A program made the translations under genes and the position numbers. The notes beneath the pieces are model-generated. The model was not told the origin of the DNA, made no database searches, and saw only the letters and a program-made list of their open reading frames with translations. From contig JAJDAL010000013.1 in assembly GCA_029261875.1 (NCBI GenBank), forward strand, positions 41,268-105,267: 64,000 bases of DNA, read 5' to 3'. Shown here one piece after another: positions 52,941 through 61,900 of this stretch. How positions within the stretch are numbered: the first letter of the stretch is position 1; each line of letters starts with the position of its first letter. This DNA comes from Deltaproteobacteria bacterium (lineage in GTDB: Bacteria > Myxococcota_A > UBA9160 > JAJDAL01).

Positions 52941-54074
52941 TTAGGGGGAATCAAAAACCGAGGCTCTCTCCAAGAACCATCGAAGCGCCAGCAACGCCAC
53001 GGCCACCGATGCACCGCGCAGGATGAAAACCCGGTAGAGGGCCCCGGAGCGCAACAGGAAGGCCAGCGGCAAGAAGACGCTAACGATCGCGAGCTGCCCC
53101 ACCTCGACGCCCATGTTGAACGCGACGAGGGGCAAGGCCAGCGAATCCGTTGAGAGACCCAGATCCAGTAGTCCGCTGGCGAATCCCAGGCCGTGGATGA
53201 GCCCCAGAACCAGAGCCATCAACGCGGGGCCATGCTTCCAGATCGGGCGCAGGTTGTGGAGAGCTGCCAGAAACACGCTCGCCGCGATCGCCGATTCCGT
53301 GAGCTGCGCCGGCAGCGCGAGGATTCCCAACGCCGCGAGGGCCAAGGTGAGGGAGTGCGAGAGGGTAAAGGCCGTCACCACGCCCACCGCATCCCAGGCC
53401 GCTGCGCGAAAGTGGACGACGGGCTGCCACTCGCCGTCGCGCCGGACGAGGACCGCCGGGAGCAACAACATCAACAAGAAAAGAACATGATCCAACCCGC
53501 CCCAGACGTGCCCCACCCCCTCTCGCCCATAGGCGGCCACCGACGACCGTCGATCCAGGCGCGCGAGTTCGAATTTCGCGTAGGGGCGCTCCGGGGAGAA
53601 CAACGTCGTGACTTCGCCCTCGGGCCCCTGCAGGCGAAGCAGTCCCCGATGCGATGGATCGAGGTCGAAGAACAACTGGTACTCGACTTCCAGTTGCGCA
53701 GAGGCTTCACACTGGGCGGTGAAATCCAAGACCGTATACGCGCCATCGCTGTGGTGATCGACGCGTTGCCCGGTGGCGAGCAGCGGGCAGGATTTCCCGT
53801 CGGAACGCAACGCCAATGCTTCGAACGCGTAGCGGCGGATCGCAGCGTGCTGTCCGCGAAGCTCGCCCCACGTGATCTCCCCGTTTCCGTCTCGATCCAG
53901 CCCGATGGCGTGTTCCAGATCGCGCAGCGCGATGTCCCAGCGTCCGACCCATTGGCCTGCGTCGCCCTGCGTCAGGGTGAGGTAGCTATCACTCGGCTTG
54001 TGGGCGTTCGCCGGGGCGCCGACGAGAACCATGGCCGCCGCGAACATCCCGACGAGAACCGCACCGGTGTTCAC
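52941..54074 (-). CDS. HupE/UreJ-like membrane protein
   Basis: 377 residues from GTG 54074 in a GTGA overlap with the TPR gene stop. A signal peptide (GMFAAAMVLVGAPANAH) is followed by a soluble domain with an EF-hand-like loop DRDGNGEITWGE, and then about seven membrane helices with GLDHVLFLLMLLLPA and HGLGFASGLLDLGL, which are the HupE/UreJ family signatures. HupE-type proteins transport nickel or are linked to hydrogenase and urease, but none of those genes is present here. It is the last of four genes in the DUF4331 operon. Confidence 0.88.
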   Translation of the reverse strand: MNTGAVLVGMFAAAMVLVGAPANAHKPSDSYLTLTQGDAGQWVGRWDIALRDLEHAIGLDRDGNGEITWGELRGQHAAIRRYAFEALALRSDGKSCPLLATGQRVDHHSDGAYTVLDFTAQCEASAQLEVEYQLFFDLDPSHRGLLRLQGPEGEVTTLFSPERPYAKFELARLDRRSSVAAYGREGVGHVWGGLDHVLFLLMLLLPAVLVRRDGEWQPVVHFRAAAWDAVGVVTAFTLSHSLTLALAALGILALPAQLTESAIAASVFLAALHNLRPIWKHGPALMALVLGLIHGLGFASGLLDLGLSTDSLALPLVAFNMGVEVGQLAIVSVFLPLAFLLRSGALYRVFILRGASVAVALLALRWFLERASVFDSP

Positions 54075-55246
54075 GGGCCCGCTACCCGTAACCTTTGAGC
54101 CAGACCGGAAAGCTGCACGTCCTCGATGCGGGTCCGCTGCATCCAATCCAACACGGCCTGCGCGGCTTCCGGTTTGCCGGCCGCGAGCGCGGCTTCCAGC
54201 AGAATGCGCGCGTCGCGGGGTTCGCGTTGCGTATTCCAGTTGGTCCGTGCAAGATCGAGCGCGCGCTCGGGGCGGCGCCGCAGATGCAGTTCGAAGCGGG
54301 CTTCCTCCGCGAGGTGGGTCTCATCGGAGCGCGCGCGGCTGGCGCGGAAACGTTCCGCGAGCCGGCGCCGATTCCGCGATCCGGTCTCTTTCGCGAGTGC
54401 CTTCTCGGCCAGGGCCAATCGAAGCAACACCGGATCCACCGCGTCCTGGGACTCCAATAGATCCAGCACTTCCTGCGGCCGTTCTTGATCGAGCAGGAAG
54501 TCAGCGTAGGCGGAGATCAGATACACACTCCGGTCGCCCGCTTGCATGGCCTCTCGAAAGTGACTCTCCGCGTCTCCATTGCGACCCAGCCGAACGGCGA
54601 TTTCCGCCAGGGTGGTGAGGGCCCAAACGCGATGCTCGGCGTCGGAAGGATTCGAACGCGCGAGCGCCGATTCCAGCGCGCGGTAACTGGCATCCGCATG
54701 GCCCAGCAGACTTCCGGCGCTGCTCGCACACGCCGTCGCGGACAGGTTGTCGGCGAGGCGTCGCAAGGGCGCGCAACTCTGCAGCGCCGCTTCGGGTTCT
54801 CCGCGTGCCAGTTGAATCACGGCGCGTGCAAACCACGCCTTGGCGTCGCGGGGTTGGCGGGAAAGCAGTTGATCCAGATCGCCCAACGCCGCGTCGAAGT
54901 CGTGGCGATTCTGGCGGATGATCGCCCGCAGATACAGAACATCGATGGGCGGGCGACTCGCGCTCCACCAAGGCGCCAAGGCGGCTTCTGCATAGCCGTA
55001 CAAACGGGGATCCGAATGCGAGCGCGCGATATCGACGTAGTGGGATGCGAGCTCCACGGCCAGGGAAACATCCTCGGGGGAGTCCGCCAACGCGGCCCTC
55101 AACTGCTTCAATCGAACCGCGTCGCCGGCGGGGGTCGCGGGCTTGGCGACCCGTTCGAGAACGAGGGAATCCTCCGTCGGCGTGTAGGGGGCTGCAGTCG
55201 CAAGACCCGCGACAGCGAGCAAGCCCAGAGAAACCGGAATTCGCAT
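54071..55246 (-). CDS. Secreted TPR-like repeat protein
   Basis: 391 residues with a signal peptide (SLGLLAVAGLATA). Repeated helical pairs fit TPR-like motifs (for example FDAALGDLDQLLSRQPRDAKAWFARAVIQLARGEPEAAL and LAEIAVRLGRNGDAESHFREAM). No enzyme domain. It lies between the PEP-CTERM-like gene (12 bp gap) and the HupE/UreJ-like gene (overlap), in the operon with DUF4331, and probably acts as a periplasmic assembly or binding partner. Confidence 0.82.
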   Translation of the reverse strand: MRIPVSLGLLAVAGLATAAPYTPTEDSLVLERVAKPATPAGDAVRLKQLRAALADSPEDVSLAVELASHYVDIARSHSDPRLYGYAEAALAPWWSASRPPIDVLYLRAIIRQNRHDFDAALGDLDQLLSRQPRDAKAWFARAVIQLARGEPEAALQSCAPLRRLADNLSATACASSAGSLLGHADASYRALESALARSNPSDAEHRVWALTTLAEIAVRLGRNGDAESHFREAMQAGDRSVYLISAYADFLLDQERPQEVLDLLESQDAVDPVLLRLALAEKALAKETGSRNRRRLAERFRASRARSDETHLAEEARFELHLRRRPERALDLARTNWNTQREPRDARILLEAALAAGKPEAAQAVLDWMQRTRIEDVQLSGLAQRLRVAGP

Positions 55247-55258
55247 GGCGAAGAAGGG

Positions 55259-55984
55259 CTAACGAACCCGCTTGCGGGCCGCCACGAAGCCGAGTCCGGC
55301 CAGCGCCGCCAGCAGCCCCACCCATTCCCCGGGTTCGGGAACGAAGACCAGATCGAAGTCCGCGGATGCGAAGTGATCCGCTCGACTCCCCACGGGACTC
55401 CGCGACGTCGTGGCCAGTAGAACGCTCAGCCTCCCCGTCGTCCCGTCGGGAACCGTGAAGCTTCTCGAGATCGACTGTTCCGCGCCGGCAGTCCCGGGGT
55501 AGGGAAAGATCTCATCGACGAGCTCCGCGTTTCCGGACATCACCTGGATGGAGAGATCCGTATCGACGAGATTTTGTCCGGATGCATCCACGACCTTTTG
55601 AAACAGGACGTCGAGCTGAAGCGGCTCACCGGTTCCAAGAAATTCCCCCTCGAACAGGGCTTCGGCAGCGGCACTCGCCGCTTTGTCGACGCCCACCGTC
55701 TCCGCGCTGACCGAGAGCGAATCCGCTTCGACGCTCGAGAACGCGAACGCGTCACTGCCGGCCTGGGTTTGCTTGCGCGCGTCGCCTTGGAGCGGCAGCG
55801 CATTGGGAGGCCGCAGAACCGAATAGCTCGCCATGTCGGGGGTGCCGTCGGGATCGATCACCACCTTGCCGTTGGCATCGCCCTCGCTGGACGTGAAGGA
55901 TTGCGCTCCAGCCGCTCCGGTCTCAAGGAGAACCCCCGCGAGAAAAAGCAGCGCGAGCCCGCGAATTGCGTGATTCGCCCTCAC
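55259..55984 (-). CDS. PEP-CTERM-like secreted protein
   Basis: 241 residues from GTG 55984, in a GTGA overlap with the DUF4331 stop; a TTG 18 bases upstream is a less likely start. It has a signal peptide (AIRGLALLFLAGVLLE) and ends in FVPEPGEWVGLLAALAGLG followed by a basic tail, a PEP-CTERM sorting signal in its typical form (PEP, hydrophobic stretch, Arg/Lys). The mature part is beta-rich and unrecognised. PEP-CTERM proteins are processed by an exosortase (EpsH), which is not in the window. Second of four genes in the operon. Confidence 0.8.
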   Translation of the reverse strand: MRANHAIRGLALLFLAGVLLETGAAGAQSFTSSEGDANGKVVIDPDGTPDMASYSVLRPPNALPLQGDARKQTQAGSDAFAFSSVEADSLSVSAETVGVDKAASAAAEALFEGEFLGTGEPLQLDVLFQKVVDASGQNLVDTDLSIQVMSGNAELVDEIFPYPGTAGAEQSISRSFTVPDGTTGRLSVLLATTSRSPVGSRADHFASADFDLVFVPEPGEWVGLLAALAGLGFVAARKRVR

Positions 55985-57579
55985 GGGCAAGTTCCGGTGC
56001 AACCCGGTTCACCGGGATCCACGTGGCGAGACGTGACGCCCGAGTGGGCGTAACCCAGGTAGGGAAACGTTTCTCGGTAGCTCACATCGTTCGCGTTCAC
56101 ACCGTCGCCGGCGGTGGAATGGGGGAAGTTTTGAAATTGGGCCCCCGCCAAGATTCCCGTCACCACGCGAACCGCGATGTCGGTAACGTCGTCGGACACG
56201 CGCCTTCCATTGGGCCAGCCGGCGGGGTCGTCGTTCGAAAGATTCGGATCCAAGAGGGTGAGCCACCCCAATCGACTTCGATTGGCGGCGGGCGTCGGGG
56301 GCACGCCCGTATTCAATCGCAGTAGATCGGCGATCGGGCCCGCGGGCGTTCCGGCCGGTGCGATCGGCGGTAGGTACTGGACCAGGGGAAGCAAATCGGT
56401 GCGCGGCACGTTGGGGATCGCCCAAAAACCCGTGTGATCGGCATTGAAGACCCGCGCCAACAACGGGTCGAGAATCTGGGCATCGAATTGCGCATCCGCC
56501 GCCGGGTTCCCCGCGCTGAACTCGTTCTTGTCTCCGACCCCGATGAGGAGTTCGTTGAACAGCGGGTTGCCCATGCGCTGAATCTGAACGAAGCGACTCG
56601 AGGCGATCGGCGGTTGTCCCGGGGTGCTGGAGAGCACGCGAACCTTGGGCCGCGACGTCGTCCCCCAGGCGCCAATCACCGCCAGGGGATCATCCGCGTC
56701 GTGGGTCTCACCGTCCTGAGTCAACATTTCGACCGGAACTTCGATCGCGATGGCGTTGACGTTGAAGCCCGCAACGTCGTCGGGACCAAAATTGGTCGTA
56801 TCGTTGGCGTTCTGATTCGGGTCCAGCACACCTCCGATGCCGATCCCAGAAGATCCGGTCCGAAAGTTGAGGCTGTCGAAGGCGGCGCCGAGATCGATCC
56901 AAAACGGATCATCCACAGTCCCCGCGAAGACCTTTACGCCGTCGCCCAGGTCGCGAATTCCCTGGTCGGCGAGGGCCGGATAATTGGGCATGGTTCGCGG
57001 CCCCACGTTGGACGGTACCGCGTAGAGGGATTGCCCTTCGGAAAGCACGGTTCGCGTCGCGCCGACTTCGCCGCCGCGCAAAAGCGTCACCGAGTAGGTC
57101 TGGCGCAAACCCAAACCCTCGGAACCGGAGCCGTCCAACGCGGTAATCGCGGGCGGGATGATCTGCGTACCGGGCGTCACCGGCGGCGGGGAATTCGTGG
57201 GGGCGTTGATGCCGTTTCCATTTCCGAGAAAACCCGTGTAGGTCGTCGGGTTTCGCAATTCCGTGTTGAAGCGGAATTCGAAGGCAACGTCTTGGGCGGC
57301 ATCGAAATCGTTGTCGACGCGAATCGTGTAGAGGATCTCCGGGTCGAAAGGGAAATAGGTCGGCCCGTTCGAAGGCTCGAGCAGCGGATCGACGTCGAGA
57401 ATGAACGTCACCTTGGTGGGGTCGTCGTAGCTCACGAACGCGAAGAAATCCGCGATGTCCGCCTTGTGGTCGAGGGCGGTCAACGGCGCTTCCCGGTGAC
57501 TGGCGGCGCGAGAAGGCGCCGGGCCCAGCGCGAGCATCAGCGCGGCCCCCATACATAGACAGCCTGCGATCTTCTTCAT
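55981..57579 (-). CDS. DUF4331 family secreted protein
   Basis: 532 residues from ATG 57579 with GAGGAG upstream. A signal peptide ends near RAAS and the mature protein begins ASHREAPLTALDHKADIADFFAF, a DUF4331 start. DLDP-like (ILDVDPLLEPSNGPTYFPFDPEILY) and GNPLFNELLIGVGDKNEFSAGNP are characteristic. The family is secreted, beta-rich and of unknown function. It leads a four-gene operon with a PEP-CTERM-like protein, a TPR protein and a HupE/UreJ-like protein; DUF4331 neighbourhoods of this kind are common in my recollection. Confidence 0.92.
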   Translation of the reverse strand: MKKIAGCLCMGAALMLALGPAPSRAASHREAPLTALDHKADIADFFAFVSYDDPTKVTFILDVDPLLEPSNGPTYFPFDPEILYTIRVDNDFDAAQDVAFEFRFNTELRNPTTYTGFLGNGNGINAPTNSPPPVTPGTQIIPPAITALDGSGSEGLGLRQTYSVTLLRGGEVGATRTVLSEGQSLYAVPSNVGPRTMPNYPALADQGIRDLGDGVKVFAGTVDDPFWIDLGAAFDSLNFRTGSSGIGIGGVLDPNQNANDTTNFGPDDVAGFNVNAIAIEVPVEMLTQDGETHDADDPLAVIGAWGTTSRPKVRVLSSTPGQPPIASSRFVQIQRMGNPLFNELLIGVGDKNEFSAGNPAADAQFDAQILDPLLARVFNADHTGFWAIPNVPRTDLLPLVQYLPPIAPAGTPAGPIADLLRLNTGVPPTPAANRSRLGWLTLLDPNLSNDDPAGWPNGRRVSDDVTDIAVRVVTGILAGAQFQNFPHSTAGDGVNANDVSYRETFPYLGYAHSGVTSRHVDPGEPGCTGTCP

Positions 57580-57753
57580 TTCCGGACTCCTCTGAGGAGC
57601 CCGCAAATTTACCAGGCGGGGGCTGGGGCCTACAAGTTTTCCCAGGGATCGCCTCCAAAAACGATCCTCGTCGTCTCTCGTTGCCCCCCTCTGGCAATTC
57701 GTACGCAGAAGTGACGTCAAGAGCAATCGGATCGCTTGGGCTAGCTTCGTCGG

Positions 57754-58653
57754 ATGGGTGACGGTCACGACCACGGAAGAAGCGCGAGCCGGCGCCGACT
57801 CGCGATCGCCTTGGTGCTGGGCGCCGGATACCTCGGCGCCGAAGTGGTCGGCGGTCTCCTTACGGGCTCCCTCGCATTGCTCGCCGATGCGGGACACATG
57901 CTTTCGGACGTCGCGGCCCTGGCGTTGGCGCTCTACGCGTCCTGGATCGCAAGCCAACCGAGCGGAGAGCGCTGGACCTACGGCCGCGCGCGCGCGGAAG
58001 TGCTCGCGGCCCTGGCCCAGGGCGTTGCCTTGGTGGTCGTCGCGCTGATGATCGCGCGCGAAGCATTCGAGCGTATGGCAGCGCCGCCGCCGGTTCTCGG
58101 GGCCGGTGTTCTCGCGATCGCCACCGGCGGCTTGATCGTGAATCTGATCGCGCTCTGGCTCCTCAATCCGGGCAAGCACGACAGCCTGAACATCCGCGGG
58201 GCGTGGCTCCACGTGTTGAGCGACGCGCTGGGAAGCGTGGGCGCGATGACGGCCGGCGCATTGATCTGGGCCTTCGGCTGGACCTGGGCCGACCCGGTGG
58301 CGTCGATCCTGATTTCCGTGCTCGTGGTCGTCTCCGCGTGGCACCTGCTGCGTGAAGCCGTCGATGTATTGATGGAAGCCGCGCCGCGCAACCTTCGTTT
58401 GGAGCGCGTGCGGGAAGCGCTACTCGCCCTCGCGGACGTCGAGTCGATTCACGACCTGCACGTCTGGACGGTCGGCAGCGGCGAAGTCGCCCTCTCCTGC
58501 CACCTGGTGGTTCCCGACGACGGCAGTTGCGCGCCCCTACTGAGCCGCGCTTACGCGACCCTACGAGAAGAATTCAGCATTCACCACGCCACGCTCCAGA
58601 TCGAAACCGAAGGCCAACGCCTGGCGGATTGCGTCGGCGCCCATTGCGATTAG
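57754..58653 (+). CDS. Cation diffusion facilitator (CDF) family transporter
   Basis: 299 residues. Six membrane helices with the metal-binding HMLSD (ADAGHMLSD) and HVLSD motifs on helices 2 and 5, and a C-terminal cytoplasmic domain with HDLHVWTVGSG and ISCHLVV-like sequence (VALSCHLVVPDD). The N terminus has HDH. These transporters export Zn, Cd, Co or similar divalent ions in exchange for protons, as in CzcD/ZitB. It stands alone, with 174 bp of non-coding DNA before it. Confidence 0.94.
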   Translation: MGDGHDHGRSASRRRLAIALVLGAGYLGAEVVGGLLTGSLALLADAGHMLSDVAALALALYASWIASQPSGERWTYGRARAEVLAALAQGVALVVVALMIAREAFERMAAPPPVLGAGVLAIATGGLIVNLIALWLLNPGKHDSLNIRGAWLHVLSDALGSVGAMTAGALIWAFGWTWADPVASILISVLVVVSAWHLLREAVDVLMEAAPRNLRLERVREALLALADVESIHDLHVWTVGSGEVALSCHLVVPDDGSCAPLLSRAYATLREEFSIHHATLQIETEGQRLADCVGAHCD

Positions 58654-58971
58654 TCGGATTGTTCGGAGAACGAATCGATCGCATCTCGAACCAAGCGATT
58701 TTACTCTCCGAAAAGCCGGACTTCTCACCCACCACATAGTTTCTCGTTATCGCAAAACCGGCAACTTCGGTTCGATCTTGATCGCATGGATTGGAATCGG
58801 ATCGCATCGCACGGCCTTCTAGGCGTCGATCAGGGTTTTTGGTCCCATCGACGGAACGGTTTCCAGTCACATCGACCACAGATTGGTCGCGCCATGGGAA
58901 CAGTTGTGCCCGTGGGTGTAACGCCGCACGAGAAACGTCGGGGAACCGTCCCCGGCATGGAGATTTCGCTC
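58654..58971. other. Non-coding gap before the giant secreted protein
   Basis: This 318-bp stretch has no open frame with coding character. It contains a repeated GATCGCAT-type element (near 58677 and 58798), and a short hairpin GGGGA-ACCG-TCCCC (58940-58953) just upstream of the ATG at 58957. I looked for a cyclic-di-GMP riboswitch and do not see its conserved core. It probably holds the promoter of the giant gene. Confidence 0.4.
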
Positions 58972-61900
58972 ATGTGGTTCTCGCGCTCGTTGACGTTGGT
59001 CGTACTCCTTCTATCCCCGCTGCTCGTTTTGCCGACGAACCCGGCGGGGGCTCAGACGGCTTCACTCCCAGAGGGTTGGCGATTGTTGTATCCGTCGGGC
59101 GTACAGGTGCCGCCGGACATCGGCGAACTCGGCTTCTGGGACGCCGTCTCGCTCGGCTGGGACCTGATCAATGGAACGACGCTCATCTCCCGTAGCCGAA
59201 ATTCAGGCGTTTGCGACGGACACCCCGAAGTTTTCAGCAAGGTCAAGGTCAAGCGCGGTCCCATTCGCCTCTCACCCTTGGGATTCGATCTCGAGTTCCT
59301 CTGGGAGACAGGGCTTCACTCCCAAAACACGCCCATCCATGTTCAGCGTTACTACTACGAGCGCTATCTACACCGTGAACCCACTTGCGCAGACATGGAC
59401 CAGGGATTGCGCCCGGACCAGATCATGTGTTCCGACGAGGCCGGGGCGCTGGGAACGCGCCCTGATTTCTACTGCCGCGTAATGGGTCATCTCGATCCCG
59501 ACCCGCTCGATCTGGTGGTGAGTCGCGAATGGCTGGTGACTCAATGGGTCGATGCCAACAATTCGTGCATCGTTCCGCGCGATCCCCACAAGAAACGCGT
59601 GACGGTTCTCAATATGGATTTGGATGTGAGTACGTTCCTGGGCGATTTGCCTGGTTTCGTCGACATCAAATTCGATGATGTCCAGCTCGCACTGGGGCGC
59701 CCCGAGAACAGGGAAGATGCCCGGGTCGACTCTTCTCCCATCCGCTTGGGAGAGATGATGCAACCGGTCTACGAATTCATCCGCCAGAACTACGAAAACG
59801 GCCTGGGTGTCAGTCTGACACCCGAGCAAAAAGCGGCCACCTGCTACTTCACGCCTTCACTCATGCAGTATTACGAGGACATCTTTCTCTACGAAGCGAA
59901 TACTTCGCTCATTCAATTCATTCAGATGGCCGCAGGAGAAGACCCCACCGGGATCGCAAATTCGGATTCCGATAACCTTCTCCAGGGATTCCTGGCACTC
60001 GCTGACGACGCGACGCTGTGCGACGGCGATGTCGACCACAACGGCGACCCGGTGGATGGCTGCGTTTGTTTTCCTCCGGATCCCTGCTGGCAAGTGGTCA
60101 AGGACAATTTTCAGTGCGTCACGTTCCCCACTCCGGAATGCGATGACCCCAGTGAGGACCCGGCGATCGAGATTGTCTTTCCCACCCAGGACAGGGAATA
60201 CACGGCCTATCAGAACCCGGTACTCGTCGAACTCCAATTGTCCCACCCCGAGGAGGCGTTCAGCTGCCGGAACCTCACCACGGGCCAAGAAGGAGTACTT
60301 TTCACCGGACGCCCGAATAGCTTCCACGTAACCACGACTCCCGGGAGCAATCGGATCCGCTGCCAACTCGACGTCAATGGGGAAGTCGTAGCCGACCGGC
60401 TCCTGGTCCACACGCCACCGATCGTGAACATCGTGGTTCCGACTTCCGATGAAAACGTCGCCACACTGAGCGATGAGATGCTGGTATCCGCGGCGGTCGA
60501 TTCAAACGAAGAGATTCCATCGGTTTTTTGGTACAACACGCGAAACGAAGTCGGCGGGCAGGCCAACCCCGGATACGGATGGATGGCGAACGTTCCTCTG
60601 GTCGCGGGCTCGAACCCCATCGTATTCCTCGCGCAGGATGCCCGGGGATTGTTGTCCGCAGACCAGCTCGTCGCATGGTCCGGGACGAGCTCCGTCCCTC
60701 CGCTCGCCTTGGCGCCGAGCGTCAACGTCCTATCGCCGCAGAACGATTCCACCTCGGCCTCTGCGTCGGTGGAAGTTCGCGCGAGTGTGACGGCGGGCGG
60801 ATCCTCGAGTGCGTCGTCGGGGGCGAGTACCTCTGCGGCCTCATCTGCCGCCATCGACACCGTCAAATGGAGCAACGTCGTCACCGGCCAGAGCGGCGAA
60901 ATGACGGACGGCGTCGACTGGTCGGCGCAGGTTCCGCTGGAATCCGGATTGAATCCCCTTACCGTCACGGCCTGGGACACCACCGGCCTTTCGGGGTTGG
61001 CCGACGTGCGCGTTCGTTTCGACGAGACGCAACCCCCACTGGGCGAGTTCAACGCCTCGGTCAGCTGCAGCTACCTGTACGGCTGGGCCTGTGACCCCGA
61101 CGATTTCGACGCGAGCGTCGAGGTCGAGCTCTACGAGGGCTTCGATCTCGTGGGCGTTGCAACCGCCAACGGCTTGCGCGAAGACCGGGTTGCAGAAGCT
61201 TGCGGAGAGGGCCATTCGTCGCACGGTTTCGTGATTCCGATTCCGGATTCACTGAAGGACAGTAGCCCGCACGAACTCACCGCTTACGCGCGTGATCTCG
61301 GCGGAGATGGACGCAGCGTACTCGACGGGAATCCCGTCAGCATTCTGTGCGATCCGCATGTCGCTACGAATCGGCTTCCCATCGGAGTCGTCGACGGCAA
61401 CTTCAACTGCGACCACGTGTTTGGCTGGACCTGCGATCCGGACGAGTTCGACGCCTTCCTCGAAGTCGATGTCGAAATGGGAGGTTCCGTGATCGGAACC
61501 GTCCTCGCCGATTCGCCTCGCGAAGTCGCCGTAGGACTGGCTTGCGGTATCGAACATTCGGCCCACGGATTCCAGTTTCCGATTCCGAGCGAGCTCAAGG
61601 ACGGCGGCGCTCACGAACTGCGGTTTCGCGCGCAGGATTCGAGCGGAACGGGGCAACGACTGCTGAGTGGCAATCCGCACCTGCTTCAATGTGGTGTCGA
61701 GTCCACGGTTCCGCGGGTCACGATTGTGCTTCCCGTGGGAGATCCCTTCGCGACCGATGAAGACCACTTCCTGCTGATCGCCATCGGGCAGGACGACGAA
61801 ACGCCGGCCGCCGGGCTGACCCTGCGCTGGTCGAATACCACCACCGGCGAATCCGGAATCATGAACCCCGGCTTCGGTTGGATGCAGAACATCGATCTCG

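Noticed and set aside
58940..58953. Riboswitch upstream of the giant secreted protein
   Set aside because: Only a 5-bp hairpin is visible and no conserved riboswitch core is present.
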